64,000 bases of DNA from a gamma proteobacterium HdN1. Its GTDB lineage: Bacteria > Pseudomonadota > Gammaproteobacteria > Pseudomonadales > Ketobacteraceae. Shown one piece after another: positions 1-7,527 of the stretch. The stretch covers positions 124,001 through 188,000 of the forward strand of contig FP929140.1 in the NCBI GenBank assembly GCA_000198515.1, read 5' to 3'. The notes beneath the pieces are model-generated. The model saw nothing but the letters and a program-made list of their open reading frames with translations, was not told where the DNA came from and did not search any database. Position 1 is the first letter of the stretch. Each line of letters opens with the position of its first letter. Position numbers and translations under genes: made by a program.

Positions 1-34
1 GCGATGAGCTGCTAGACTGGCAGTAAGGCAAGCG

Positions 35-1999
35 ATGACAGCAAATACGGGCTATAAAATGTATACTCCCGACTATCGGCAGCGTCAGATGCGGCGTTTT
101 CGGCGCATTTTAAGGCGGTATTTCGGCAGGATCAGCACATCTATGCTGAATGAGGTGCTGAGCGCTTGCGAGTGGATGGAGCTGGAAGGCGGGGAGCTGC
201 TTTTCGGGCAGGGCGATCCCGGTGATGCGGCCTATTTTCTGATTGCAGGGCGCTTGCGTGCGATTCGTTTCCATCCTGACGGCAGTTTTCGCCCGCTCGG
301 AGAAATTCGCCCCGGCGAGATTGTGGGCGAGGAAGCTGTTCTGGCGGAAGATCGCCGTGGTGCCATGGTACGTGCTACGCGCGATAGCGTTGTAGTACGT
401 CTGCCGACGCGCGAGCTGCGTGCTTGGTTTTTGCAGTACCCGCAACTACTGCTTAAAACGGCGCAGTTGATTATCGCTCGAAGTCGCCAAAACACCGGCA
501 TGCGGTATGTGGAGCATGTTTGCAACCTCGCCCTGCTGCCGCTTTCCGTGGGGGTGGATGTGGCATCGTTCCGCGAGGCGTTCGCGCAGGCGCTTGAGCA
601 GCTTGGTCGGGTGTTGATCATTTCTGCCCGCGATGTCGATCAAGCCCTCGGTGAGCAGGGCATTGCACAGGTTGGGCGCGGGGATACTGCGCGCTACCGA
701 CAGCTAAGCGCATGGCTCGATTCGCTGGAGAACCGCTTCGATCATGTCGTCTATTTGGCCGATCCAGCAGATGATGCGTGGACGCAGCGCTGTTTGCGGC
801 AGGCAGACCGCATTGTGTTGCTTGGGGATGCGCAGCAAAGCCCGAGGGTTGCGGCGTTTGAGCCCAGCTTGATGGCGCAGGCTGCGGCGCGCGGGCAAAC
901 GGAAGTACTACTGGCGATTCAGCATCCGGCGAGCACAGTGATGCCGGAAAACACGCGAAGCTGGCTTGCAGATCGGCCTTGGGTGAGCGAAGTGGTGCAC
1001 GTTCGGCAAGCCTGCTCGCGCCATTTGCAGCGGCTGGCGCGTATTGCAACGGGCAAGGCGGTGGGCCTTGTGCTCGGCAGTGGCGGCGCCCGTGGTTTGG
1101 CGGCGGTGGGGATTTTGCAGGCTTTAGAAGAGGCGGGCGTTCCGGTGGACAGGGTGGGAGGCACCAGCATTGGTGCGATTATGGCGGCCACTGTTGCTTT
1201 GGATTTGCCGGCTGGCGATGCGGTTGAACTTGCGAGGCAGTCGTTCTCGCAAAACCCAACCCATATGAAGGATTTAAGCCCCTTGCCAATTCTGGCGATT
1301 TATCGCGGCAAGCGCCTTAATGGGCTGCTGCAGACAACCTTTCCTGAGCAGCTGCATATTGAAGATCTCTGGATCAATTTTTTCTGCATCACCAGCAATA
1401 TGGCCAGTAATGGGGAGGTGGTGCACACCCGTGGCCCCGTATGGAAGGCGTTGCGCGCCTCTGCCTCGCTGCCCGGGATTTTTCCCGTGGTGCGCTTGGA
1501 GGATGGCCTGCATGTGGATGGTGCTTTTCTGAATGCGCTGCCGGTAGATGTCATGGCCGCGCGCGGCGTGCATACGATTCTTGCGGCAGATTTTTCTTCA
1601 ATGCCCTCACCTGCTTTGCGGCAAGCGACGGGGGAGGTGGAGGTCGCCGAGGAGCCGTCGCGTTTGCGTGACTATCTGCGCGAACATTTGTTGGGTCAGC
1701 AGGGCCACACATACCCAGTTCCTAATCTGCTTTCCGGCTTGATCCAGAGTTCTTTGATGGCAAGCTCGCAACGTTCATTGCGCGCTCGGGCTGAGGCCGA
1801 TGTTCTCTTTGCGCCGGACTTGCAGCGCTTTGAGTTGCTTGGCTGGCATTGCTTCGATGATTTGGTTGCGATTGGATATAAGCACGCCCAGAAGGTGTTG
1901 GCGGATCAGTCACGCGGGGGTTCGGAGCCTTCTGTGATGCGTTCTTTGCGAGCACTTTCGTCCACGCGATCGCCCTCGCCCTTTCAAGAAGATCGCTGA
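35..1999 (+). CDS. Patatin-like phospholipase with cyclic-nucleotide-binding domain (NTE/RssA type)
   Basis: 654 residues. The N-terminal part (about 38-150) resembles a cyclic-nucleotide-binding/Crp-like sensor domain. The C-terminal half is a patatin serine hydrolase: oxyanion glycine loop GGARG near residue 350, nucleophile motif GTSIG near 376-380 and the catalytic-dyad DGA near 495. Family members of this architecture (neuropathy target esterase-like) hydrolyse lysophospholipids, and the sensor domain suggests nucleotide or ligand control. The ATG has an AAGG a few bases upstream; a second ATG lies 8 codons downstream. Residues about 623-648 are encoded by a 78-bp sequence repeated at the 3' end of xerC, so the native C-terminus may have been altered by that duplication. 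The substrate cannot be told from sequence. Confidence 0.88.
   Translation: MTANTGYKMYTPDYRQRQMRRFRRILRRYFGRISTSMLNEVLSACEWMELEGGELLFGQGDPGDAAYFLIAGRLRAIRFHPDGSFRPLGEIRPGEIVGEEAVLAEDRRGAMVRATRDSVVVRLPTRELRAWFLQYPQLLLKTAQLIIARSRQNTGMRYVEHVCNLALLPLSVGVDVASFREAFAQALEQLGRVLIISARDVDQALGEQGIAQVGRGDTARYRQLSAWLDSLENRFDHVVYLADPADDAWTQRCLRQADRIVLLGDAQQSPRVAAFEPSLMAQAAARGQTEVLLAIQHPASTVMPENTRSWLADRPWVSEVVHVRQACSRHLQRLARIATGKAVGLVLGSGGARGLAAVGILQALEEAGVPVDRVGGTSIGAIMAATVALDLPAGDAVELARQSFSQNPTHMKDLSPLPILAIYRGKRLNGLLQTTFPEQLHIEDLWINFFCITSNMASNGEVVHTRGPVWKALRASASLPGIFPVVRLEDGLHVDGAFLNALPVDVMAARGVHTILAADFSSMPSPALRQATGEVEVAEEPSRLRDYLREHLLGQQGHTYPVPNLLSGLIQSSLMASSQRSLRARAEADVLFAPDLQRFELLGWHCFDDLVAIGYKHAQKVLADQSRGGSEPSVMRSLRALSSTRSPSPFQEDR
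1902..1979. repeat. 78-bp direct repeat, copy A
   Basis: Matches 3161-3238 at about 74 of 78 positions in the same orientation. It lies inside the 3' end of the patatin-like gene. The two copies, 1259 bp apart, bracket the Fic gene. Both edges of the match are sharp. Confidence 0.92.
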
Positions 2000-2158
2000 A
2001 ACACCAGACGATTGAAGCTTGGCGTGCAAAAATTGGAAGGCAGGGTTTTGGCGTCAGACGGGCAATTGGGCCGTTCGTCCACTGGTTTCCTATGATAGGA
2101 TTTCCGCGAAAAGGAACTTTGCACTTCCTATATCTTGAGCCGAGGTGATAGAGGGATC

Positions 2159-3136
2159 ATGAATTTCAATAAGAGTTTCACCTTGGAACAGCTTGCTGCG
2201 TATTTGGCTAATCCAGATACGCAACGACCATTTGCAAGGTATCGAGAAGAACTGTTGGAGCCGGAACCGGCTTTCACGACAGAAGAAGCTGCGAGGCTGA
2301 TCGAGATTGTCAGGATGGATATTCCCCAATACTCAAAATTCAGTGTTGGCAAACTGCTTGTTGATCTTTCGTGGGCGTCATCGCATTTGGAAGGAAATAC
2401 CTATACGCAATTGGACACTCAAGTCTTAATTGAATATGGGAAAATAAATAAAGATAAGCCCGCCGAAGATGCGGCCATGATTCTCAATCATAAAAAGGCC
2501 ATTGAATATATGGTCTCCAATGTCGCGCTTTCTGAAAAGAATGTGCGAATGATTCACAAGGCGCTTTCAGATAACAGCATGGCACCGGAATCGCGACATT
2601 TTCTTGAGCAGGATAAGTGCGGGATGATCCGTTCGTATACGCCATCAGGCCTTTACATTGCGGGCTCATCGTACATGCCGCCGCAAGCGGAGGACAGGTC
2701 GTTTGGCTACATAGATAAAGAGTTTGGTAAGCTTATTGCTTCTGCCGGCGCACTCCCAGATGCAGTCAATAAATCATTCTTCGTCATGACAAGGATTCCT
2801 TATTTACAAGCGTTTTACGATGCAAACAAGAGAACGTCACGAATAAGCTGCAATATCCCTTTGATAGAGGATGGGTTGTCCCCATTGTCGTTTGTTGATT
2901 TTGAGAAGAGACGATATTTGGAGGGAATGATTGCGTTCTACGAATTGGGCGATGAAAGGCTTGCGAAGAATGCGTATCTGGACGCTTATCTTGCCTCTGC
3001 ATTTCGATACCTTCCGTTTGGGGAGGACGCAAAATTCGCGCTATCGGCGGAGCGAGATAAGCACTTGGCAGCCGCTAGGCGCTATGTGGTGGCTGGTGTG
3101 CGTGAGGCCGAGCCTGTCTGGCTGCGGATAAAATGA
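2159..3136 (+). CDS. Fic-domain protein with Gln in place of the motif histidine
   Basis: 325 residues from the ATG at 2159, which has GAGGG just upstream; a TTG at 2135 in the same frame is less likely. The Fic core motif HxFx(D/E)(A/G)N(G/K)R appears as QAFYDANKR at residues 217-225: the first position, normally the catalytic histidine for AMP transfer, is Gln (codon CAA at 2807). An inhibitory-helix motif of the (S/T)xxxE(G/N) type is present at residues 74-79 (SSHLEG), so it resembles class II Fic proteins with self-inhibition upstream of the core. I recall other Fic proteins with LQPF-type motifs, so Gln may be a subfamily trait. Canonical AMPylation is doubtful. The gene is visibly AT-richer than its neighbours and sits between two copies of a 78-bp repeat, which suggests acquisition. 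No antitoxin gene is visible beside it. Confidence 0.85.
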   Translation: MNFNKSFTLEQLAAYLANPDTQRPFARYREELLEPEPAFTTEEAARLIEIVRMDIPQYSKFSVGKLLVDLSWASSHLEGNTYTQLDTQVLIEYGKINKDKPAEDAAMILNHKKAIEYMVSNVALSEKNVRMIHKALSDNSMAPESRHFLEQDKCGMIRSYTPSGLYIAGSSYMPPQAEDRSFGYIDKEFGKLIASAGALPDAVNKSFFVMTRIPYLQAFYDANKRTSRISCNIPLIEDGLSPLSFVDFEKRRYLEGMIAFYELGDERLAKNAYLDAYLASAFRYLPFGEDAKFALSAERDKHLAAARRYVVAGVREAEPVWLRIK

Positions 3137-3160
3137 CTTGTGTTGAGGTTTTTCGGTCAT

Positions 3161-3238
3161 CGGATCAGTCACGCGGGGGTTCGGAGCCTTCCGTGAGGCG
3201 TTCTTTGCGAGCGCTTTCGTCCACACGATCGCCCTCGC
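3161..3238. repeat. 78-bp direct repeat, copy B
   Basis: Second copy of the sequence at 1902-1979, about four mismatches. Here it encodes, on the minus strand, the last 24 or so residues and the stop codon of xerC. Confidence 0.92.
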
Positions 3239-4193
3239 GGGGAACCGCCGCAGAGGAAGCAATGCGATGTGCGCGTGGATGAGCTTTGTCGTAGACGTCG
3301 GCAAGGTGCTGAAAATCAAGGTGAGTGTAGATTTGGGTGGTCGCAATGTCGGCATGACCGAGCAGCTCTTGCACCGCGCGTAGATCCCCGCTGGATTCCA
3401 ATAAATGGCTCGCAAAGGAATGACGCAACAAGTGAGGGTGCACGCGCCGATCGGTGCCCGCCTTGAGGCTCCACAGGCGTAGGCGTGTCTGAACGCTACG
3501 CGGGCTGATGCGATGGCCATCACGGCTGATAAAAAGAGCGTCCTGCGCCGGTGCGTGGATCGGAAACTGCGCGCGGATGGGCAGCCATGCGAGGATGGCT
3601 TCAAGCGCCTGTCGCCCGATCGGGACAATACGTTCTTTTCGCCCCTTGCCAAGCACCCGAACCGTCGCATCGCTACGATCAATGCTGGAGAGATTGAGAG
3701 TGGTGAGCTCGGAAAGCCGAAGCCCAGAAGAATAGAACAGCTCGAACATCGCCCGATCGCGCTGTTCGAAATGGGAGTCTGGCTCGCGCTCAAGCATTTG
3801 TGCCATCTGGTCTACGTCGAGAACTGCCGGAAGTTTGCGTGCCGCCTTGGGAGCGCGAACGCTACGCGCCGGATTTTGAGTTTGTCCACAGTACTTCATT
3901 TGCCAGCGAAAAAAGCTGCGTAGCGTAGATAGCTGGCGCGCTAAACTTTTGGGGGCGAGGCCCTTTGCATGTTGGGATGCAATAAAACGGCGAATTACCC
4001 CTTCATCGAACGCCGGTTGTGAGTGACGTAGATCCGTGTCGTGGGGCGCTGTGGGAAGATGCTTTTCCAAAAATGCGAGAAACGAATTCAGATCACGCCG
4101 GTAATTGCTGACTGTGTGCGGTGACATTTGGCGCGCGTGAGCGAGATAGTCCAGAAATTGTGTGAACGCATCTTCAAGCCCAGTCATAAGCAT
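3165..4193 (-). CDS. xerC: Tyrosine recombinase XerC
   Basis: 342 residues; XerC is usually about 300. Acts with XerD at the dif site to resolve chromosome dimers at division. N-terminal SAM-like core-binding domain (about 5-105), then the catalytic domain with the full set of residues: R159, K183, H254, R257, H280 and nucleophile Y289. It is the last gene of the lysA-dapF-DUF484-xerC run, 12 nt after the DUF484 stop, the conserved Pseudomonas-type arrangement. No clear Shine-Dalgarno is visible; ATG codons at residues 1 and 3 are both possible. The roughly 30-residue C-terminal extension after about residue 311 is largely encoded by repeat copy B and is not typical of XerC. Confidence 0.95.
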   Translation of the reverse strand: MLMTGLEDAFTQFLDYLAHARQMSPHTVSNYRRDLNSFLAFLEKHLPTAPHDTDLRHSQPAFDEGVIRRFIASQHAKGLAPKSLARQLSTLRSFFRWQMKYCGQTQNPARSVRAPKAARKLPAVLDVDQMAQMLEREPDSHFEQRDRAMFELFYSSGLRLSELTTLNLSSIDRSDATVRVLGKGRKERIVPIGRQALEAILAWLPIRAQFPIHAPAQDALFISRDGHRISPRSVQTRLRLWSLKAGTDRRVHPHLLRHSFASHLLESSGDLRAVQELLGHADIATTQIYTHLDFQHLADVYDKAHPRAHRIASSAAVPREGDRVDESARKERLTEGSEPPRD

Positions 4194-4205
4194 GCAGGAG
4201 TCGCG

Positions 4206-4919
4206 TTATAGGAAGGTGGCCAGCCGCCGAGCAATTGCATCTCCCATCCAGCTTACAAACAAGCGATCCATGCTGGGGCTGAAGTGGCTAGGATCGTTGC
4301 TGCCGATGGCGAGCACGCCAAGCGGGTGTTGATAGTGGAGTGGAATCAGCGCAGCCGAACCCTGCTGCATCTCTTGCTGGGGAAACAACAGTGCGAGTTC
4401 TGTGTTGCGGAATGCGCCACAGCTTACCTGATTGTCTTGCAGCCGCGAGCCAACGGTTTCTTGCGCTTGTGCCTGCGAAAGCGTCGTCACGAAGGCGTGA
4501 ACAAGCGGCGTTGAGCGGTTTTGAATCGCCGCATCATAAAGAAACAGGTGGGCGTGATCCATGTGAAAATCGCGGCACATGCTGTTTTGTATCGTGCTTA
4601 CCACCGCATCTAAAGAATCCGCTTCTAGCAGTGCCAGCCCTAGGCGGCGAATCTGTTCGAACAGGCGCTCGTTATCCCGCGCAACGGCTACTAGCTGGCT
4701 GAGGCGATTGCGAAGCTCTGTGTTGCGTTCACGCATGATCCGCACTTGCCGATCGCTGAGTGAAATCGCGGCAGTGCCGTGTGCGGGCGGAAGCTGCAAG
4801 TCTGCTAGCAACTGTTCTTGTTGGTCAAAAAACTCAGGATGTTTGCGTAAATAATCCGCTACCTGTGCCGCAGTGGGAGTGCTTTGAGCTTTCTTTTTGG
4901 CGGCAACGGCTTCGGTCAT
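4206..4919 (-). CDS. DUF484 family protein
   Basis: 237 residues. DUF484 proteins lie almost invariably between dapF and xerC in Pseudomonas-like genomes, as here. N-terminal helical part with the DYLRKHPEFF pattern typical of the family (about 22-31), a predicted coiled segment around 55-85, then a GAF-like domain (about 90-235). Its biochemical role is unknown. The start ATG overlaps the stop of the upstream dapF-like gene by 4 nt (ATGA), so translation is probably coupled. Confidence 0.9.
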   Translation of the reverse strand: MTEAVAAKKKAQSTPTAAQVADYLRKHPEFFDQQEQLLADLQLPPAHGTAAISLSDRQVRIMRERNTELRNRLSQLVAVARDNERLFEQIRRLGLALLEADSLDAVVSTIQNSMCRDFHMDHAHLFLYDAAIQNRSTPLVHAFVTTLSQAQAQETVGSRLQDNQVSCGAFRNTELALLFPQQEMQQGSAALIPLHYQHPLGVLAIGSNDPSHFSPSMDRLFVSWMGDAIARRLATFL

Positions 4920-5920
4920 AAGGCAATGCTTCCCTCAAAAACGGTGGTGGCGGTTCCGCCCAAGCGCATGACTTGATTATCCCCTTGCCAGTGAATACCA
5001 AGCGTATGAGCAGAAAATCCGGGTGTGGGTGCGTGTAAAAGCACTTGAACAGGATGATCAATGAGTTGTTGGCGTAGCCCAACGGCGGCTGCAATGAAAG
5101 CGTCTGTATCACGCCCGCCAACTTCTAATGCTCCCGCTGCCCCTGCATCCTCGGTTAAGAAGGTGCTCTCGGTGCGTGCTCTGAAGAAGCGTAAATGTAC
5201 CCGTTTACGGTTCTCCACCTGCATAAACATAATAGTAGCTTGCTTTGGAAAAAGTGTATGGTTTTCAAGCGCTGATGCGATGGCTTGCAGCGCTTTGCGA
5301 TCCATATTGTCTGCCATGAGCAGGGCGTGCGAGTGAGTGCCCGTCTCACCTGCGGGCGTGTGGATGAGCGTAACAGGAGTGCTGTGAGAGGGGGTTACAA
5401 GGTTGAAGCTTTGGCTTTTAGTAAAGGTGTTTGCCCATGCGGGCGGTAAAAAGTCGATGCACGCTTCTTCAAATTCCCCGATTTGCACGGTGAGTTCGCC
5501 GAGCGGTGTCTCGATGAGCAATTGGTGCTTGTTGGTGAGCTGCCTTTGGCGCACGAACTGCGCAACGCAGCGGGCAGCGCCTAGCATCTCAAGAAGGTGG
5601 GCTGGGTGAGTGGCCTCTTGCGCTCTGCCGATTTCTTCACCATTTGCCGTGAACAGTCGGAAGCGAAAATCCGCATCCGGCGTTGCCGGCGGCAATACCA
5701 TCAGCAGCGCGCCAAACACAATACCGAGTTGTGGGTGGGCGAGCCGCTGAATCTGTTGCGCCTCGATTCGGTAGTACTGGCTGACCAAATCAATGACTAG
5801 GAAATCCTCGCCAGACGCATACATTTTGGTAAATTGCAGCCTACCCGTAGTGTTGCGGGTATAGGTCGCGCGCGGCGCTCGTGTGCGTTTACGGCGCCTT
5901 GCGTTAGGTTTGCGTTTCAC
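4916..5920 (-). CDS. DapF-fold protein lacking both catalytic cysteines (degenerate diaminopimelate epimerase)
   Basis: 334 residues, in the standard dapF position. DapF interconverts LL- and meso-diaminopimelate with two cysteines (Cys73 and Cys217 in H. influenzae). The fold is recognisable: FTKM near 30-33, DF at 39-40, DFRFRLF at 84-90, GAARCVAQF at 114-122, and the C-terminal pattern ending EGSIAL. The key residues are not: the HGLGND signature reads YASGED, the QCGNG loop is replaced by a longer loop at about 96-113 without cysteine, GNPHCV is replaced by THSHAL, and the ACGTGACAA loop is replaced by TEDAGAAGA at about 257-264. There is also an N-terminal basic extension of about 28 residues. 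The GTG start overlaps the lysA stop by 4 nt, which supports the long form. The frame is open throughout, so this is not a simple frameshift. Epimerase activity is unlikely; a regulatory or binding role is inference. Confidence 0.85.
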   Translation of the reverse strand: MKRKPNARRRKRTRAPRATYTRNTTGRLQFTKMYASGEDFLVIDLVSQYYRIEAQQIQRLAHPQLGIVFGALLMVLPPATPDADFRFRLFTANGEEIGRAQEATHPAHLLEMLGAARCVAQFVRQRQLTNKHQLLIETPLGELTVQIGEFEEACIDFLPPAWANTFTKSQSFNLVTPSHSTPVTLIHTPAGETGTHSHALLMADNMDRKALQAIASALENHTLFPKQATIMFMQVENRKRVHLRFFRARTESTFLTEDAGAAGALEVGGRDTDAFIAAAVGLRQQLIDHPVQVLLHAPTPGFSAHTLGIHWQGDNQVMRLGGTATTVFEGSIAL

Positions 5921-7185
5921 GGAACAAGGGATTCCAGCTGAAGTTGGTAGTCGTAGCTTTCGCGGGCACGCACAATGTGGAATTGCTCTTTATCCACGAT
6001 CACTTCAGCGGCACGGTTGCGAGTATTGTAGTTGGAACTCATCACAAAGCCGTAGGCGCCTGCCGATTTTACCGCAAGGAGGTCCCCTTGCTGGATGCGG
6101 AGTGCGCGCTCTTTGCCTAAAAAGTCGCCGGTTTCGCAGACGGGGCCGACGATATCATAGGTGGCTTCGGGCGAGTCTTGGCGTTCCTTGACAGCGACAA
6201 TTTCTTGCCAGGCACCATAGAGTGCGGGCCGAATCAGATCGTTCATGGCGCCGTCGATGATGGCGAACTTGCGCGCAGGGGTTTCTTTGAGGCCCATGAT
6301 GCGGGTCAGAAGAACGCCGGCGTTTGCGACGATGGCGCGGCCCGGTTCAAGAATGATCTCTATGCCCTGCTTGCCAAATTCGGGGTGCTGGCCAAGGCGC
6401 GTAAGCAGCGCTTGTACATAGTCGCTAGGGCTGGGTGGTTGCTCGTTGCGGTAGCAGACGCCCAAGCCGCCGCCAAGGTCAAGATGACGAAGCGCAATGC
6501 CTTCCGCTTTCAGCGCATCTACGAGCACCAGCACCCGATCCAGAGCATCGAGGAACGGGGCGAGCTGGGTCAATTGGGAGCCAATATGGCAGTCAACCCC
6601 TACGATGTTGATGTGGGGGAGCTCGCTGGCGTCACGATAGACCTGCAGGGCGCGATCAATATCAATGCCGAATTTGTTTTCTTTCAGGCCCGTCGAAATG
6701 TAGGGGTGAGTTTGTGCGTCTACATCTGGGTTGACTCGGAGTGAGACAGGTGCCTTTACGCCCAGCGTCGCTGCAACTTGGTTGAGCGTATGTAGTTCGC
6801 TCTCCGATTCGACGTTAAAGCAGCGCACGCCAACGGTAAGTGCCCGCGCCATCTCTGCTGGCTGCTTGCCAACGCCTGAGAAAACCACTTTTTTGGGGTC
6901 GCCGCCCGCCCGCAGTACGCGCTCCAGCTCGCCTTCCGAGACGATATCAAAGCCGGCTCCTAAACGTGCGAGGAGGTTCAGTACCGCGATATTGGAGTTG
7001 GCTTTTACTGCAAAGCACACGAGGTGGGGATGCGCGCCAAAAGCGCGATCAAAAGCAAGCCATTGCTGCTCAATCGCCGAGCGCGAATAAACGTAGGCTG
7101 GTGTGCCGACCTGTTCGGCCAGCTGTGTGAGGTTCACTTGCTCGGCGTGAAGTTCGTGGTTTTGGTAATGGAAGGCTGAACTCAT
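5917..7185 (-). CDS. lysA: Diaminopimelate decarboxylase
   Basis: 422 residues. PLP enzyme (fold type III) that decarboxylates meso-diaminopimelate to L-lysine, the last step of lysine synthesis. PLP-lysine motif FAVKANSN near residues 59-66, glycine-rich segment LDLGGGLGVCY in the middle, EPGRAIVANAG, and the VCETGDFLGKER active-site segment near 345. Start ATG overlaps the lptM stop by 4 nt; the stop overlaps the following dapF-like GTG. The enzyme needs meso-DAP, which makes the degenerate epimerase next door notable. Confidence 0.97.
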   Translation of the reverse strand: MSSAFHYQNHELHAEQVNLTQLAEQVGTPAYVYSRSAIEQQWLAFDRAFGAHPHLVCFAVKANSNIAVLNLLARLGAGFDIVSEGELERVLRAGGDPKKVVFSGVGKQPAEMARALTVGVRCFNVESESELHTLNQVAATLGVKAPVSLRVNPDVDAQTHPYISTGLKENKFGIDIDRALQVYRDASELPHINIVGVDCHIGSQLTQLAPFLDALDRVLVLVDALKAEGIALRHLDLGGGLGVCYRNEQPPSPSDYVQALLTRLGQHPEFGKQGIEIILEPGRAIVANAGVLLTRIMGLKETPARKFAIIDGAMNDLIRPALYGAWQEIVAVKERQDSPEATYDIVGPVCETGDFLGKERALRIQQGDLLAVKSAGAYGFVMSSNYNTRNRAAEVIVDKEQFHIVRARESYDYQLQLESLVP

Positions 7186-7424
7186 TGTGGGGAGGTGTCC
7201 GTGCTAGAAGATGCGTGAGGTTCTTGTTGGCTGCTTTGGGTACGGCAAGCCGCGTTGGGCGCGTCGCAGGCCGAAAAGGTCTTGGCGGGGGGCGGTTGCG
7301 GCGGTGGTTGGTTGGCTTGTGAAGGAAGATAAAGCGCGCCCTTTTGCCCGCAGGCGATAAGCACTAGCGTGCTGCCGACCAGCAATGCGTGCCGAAGGTC
7401 AGAGGAGATGCGCGTAGGTTTCAC
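7182..7424 (-). CDS. lptM: Small lipoprotein LptM (YifL/LppL family)
   Basis: 80 residues from a GTG at 7424 preceded by GGAG at 6-nt spacing. Short lipoprotein signal with lipobox LIAC followed directly by GQKGALYLP, the hallmark of LptM, the small lipoprotein that assists maturation of the LPS translocon LptD in E. coli. The remainder is a low-complexity Pro/Gln/Ser tail with two more cysteines. Between cyaA and lysA, exactly as in Pseudomonas; overlaps lysA by 4 nt. Confidence 0.88.
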   Translation of the reverse strand: MKPTRISSDLRHALLVGSTLVLIACGQKGALYLPSQANQPPPQPPPAKTFSACDAPNAACRTQSSQQEPHASSSTDTSPQ

Positions 7425-7527
7425 AGAGAACTCCGCAGCTAAAAAGGAGATTATAACGGGTTTAGGCGCATTTCTGACAGGGTTTTGCGTGCTCGGTATC
7501 GTTTGGGCGGTATCGGGTACAGATAAA

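Noticed and set aside
1902-3238. Transposon with target-site duplication
   Set aside because: No transposase or terminal inverted repeats were found, and 78 bp is too long for a usual target-site duplication.
3041-3793. Minus-strand open frame of 250 codons
   Set aside because: Overlaps xerC in another frame and the end of Fic; xerC has all catalytic residues in its own frame.
4916-5920. dapF broken by frameshift
   Set aside because: The frame is open and fold motifs continue on both sides of the altered loops, so a frameshift does not explain the missing cysteines.
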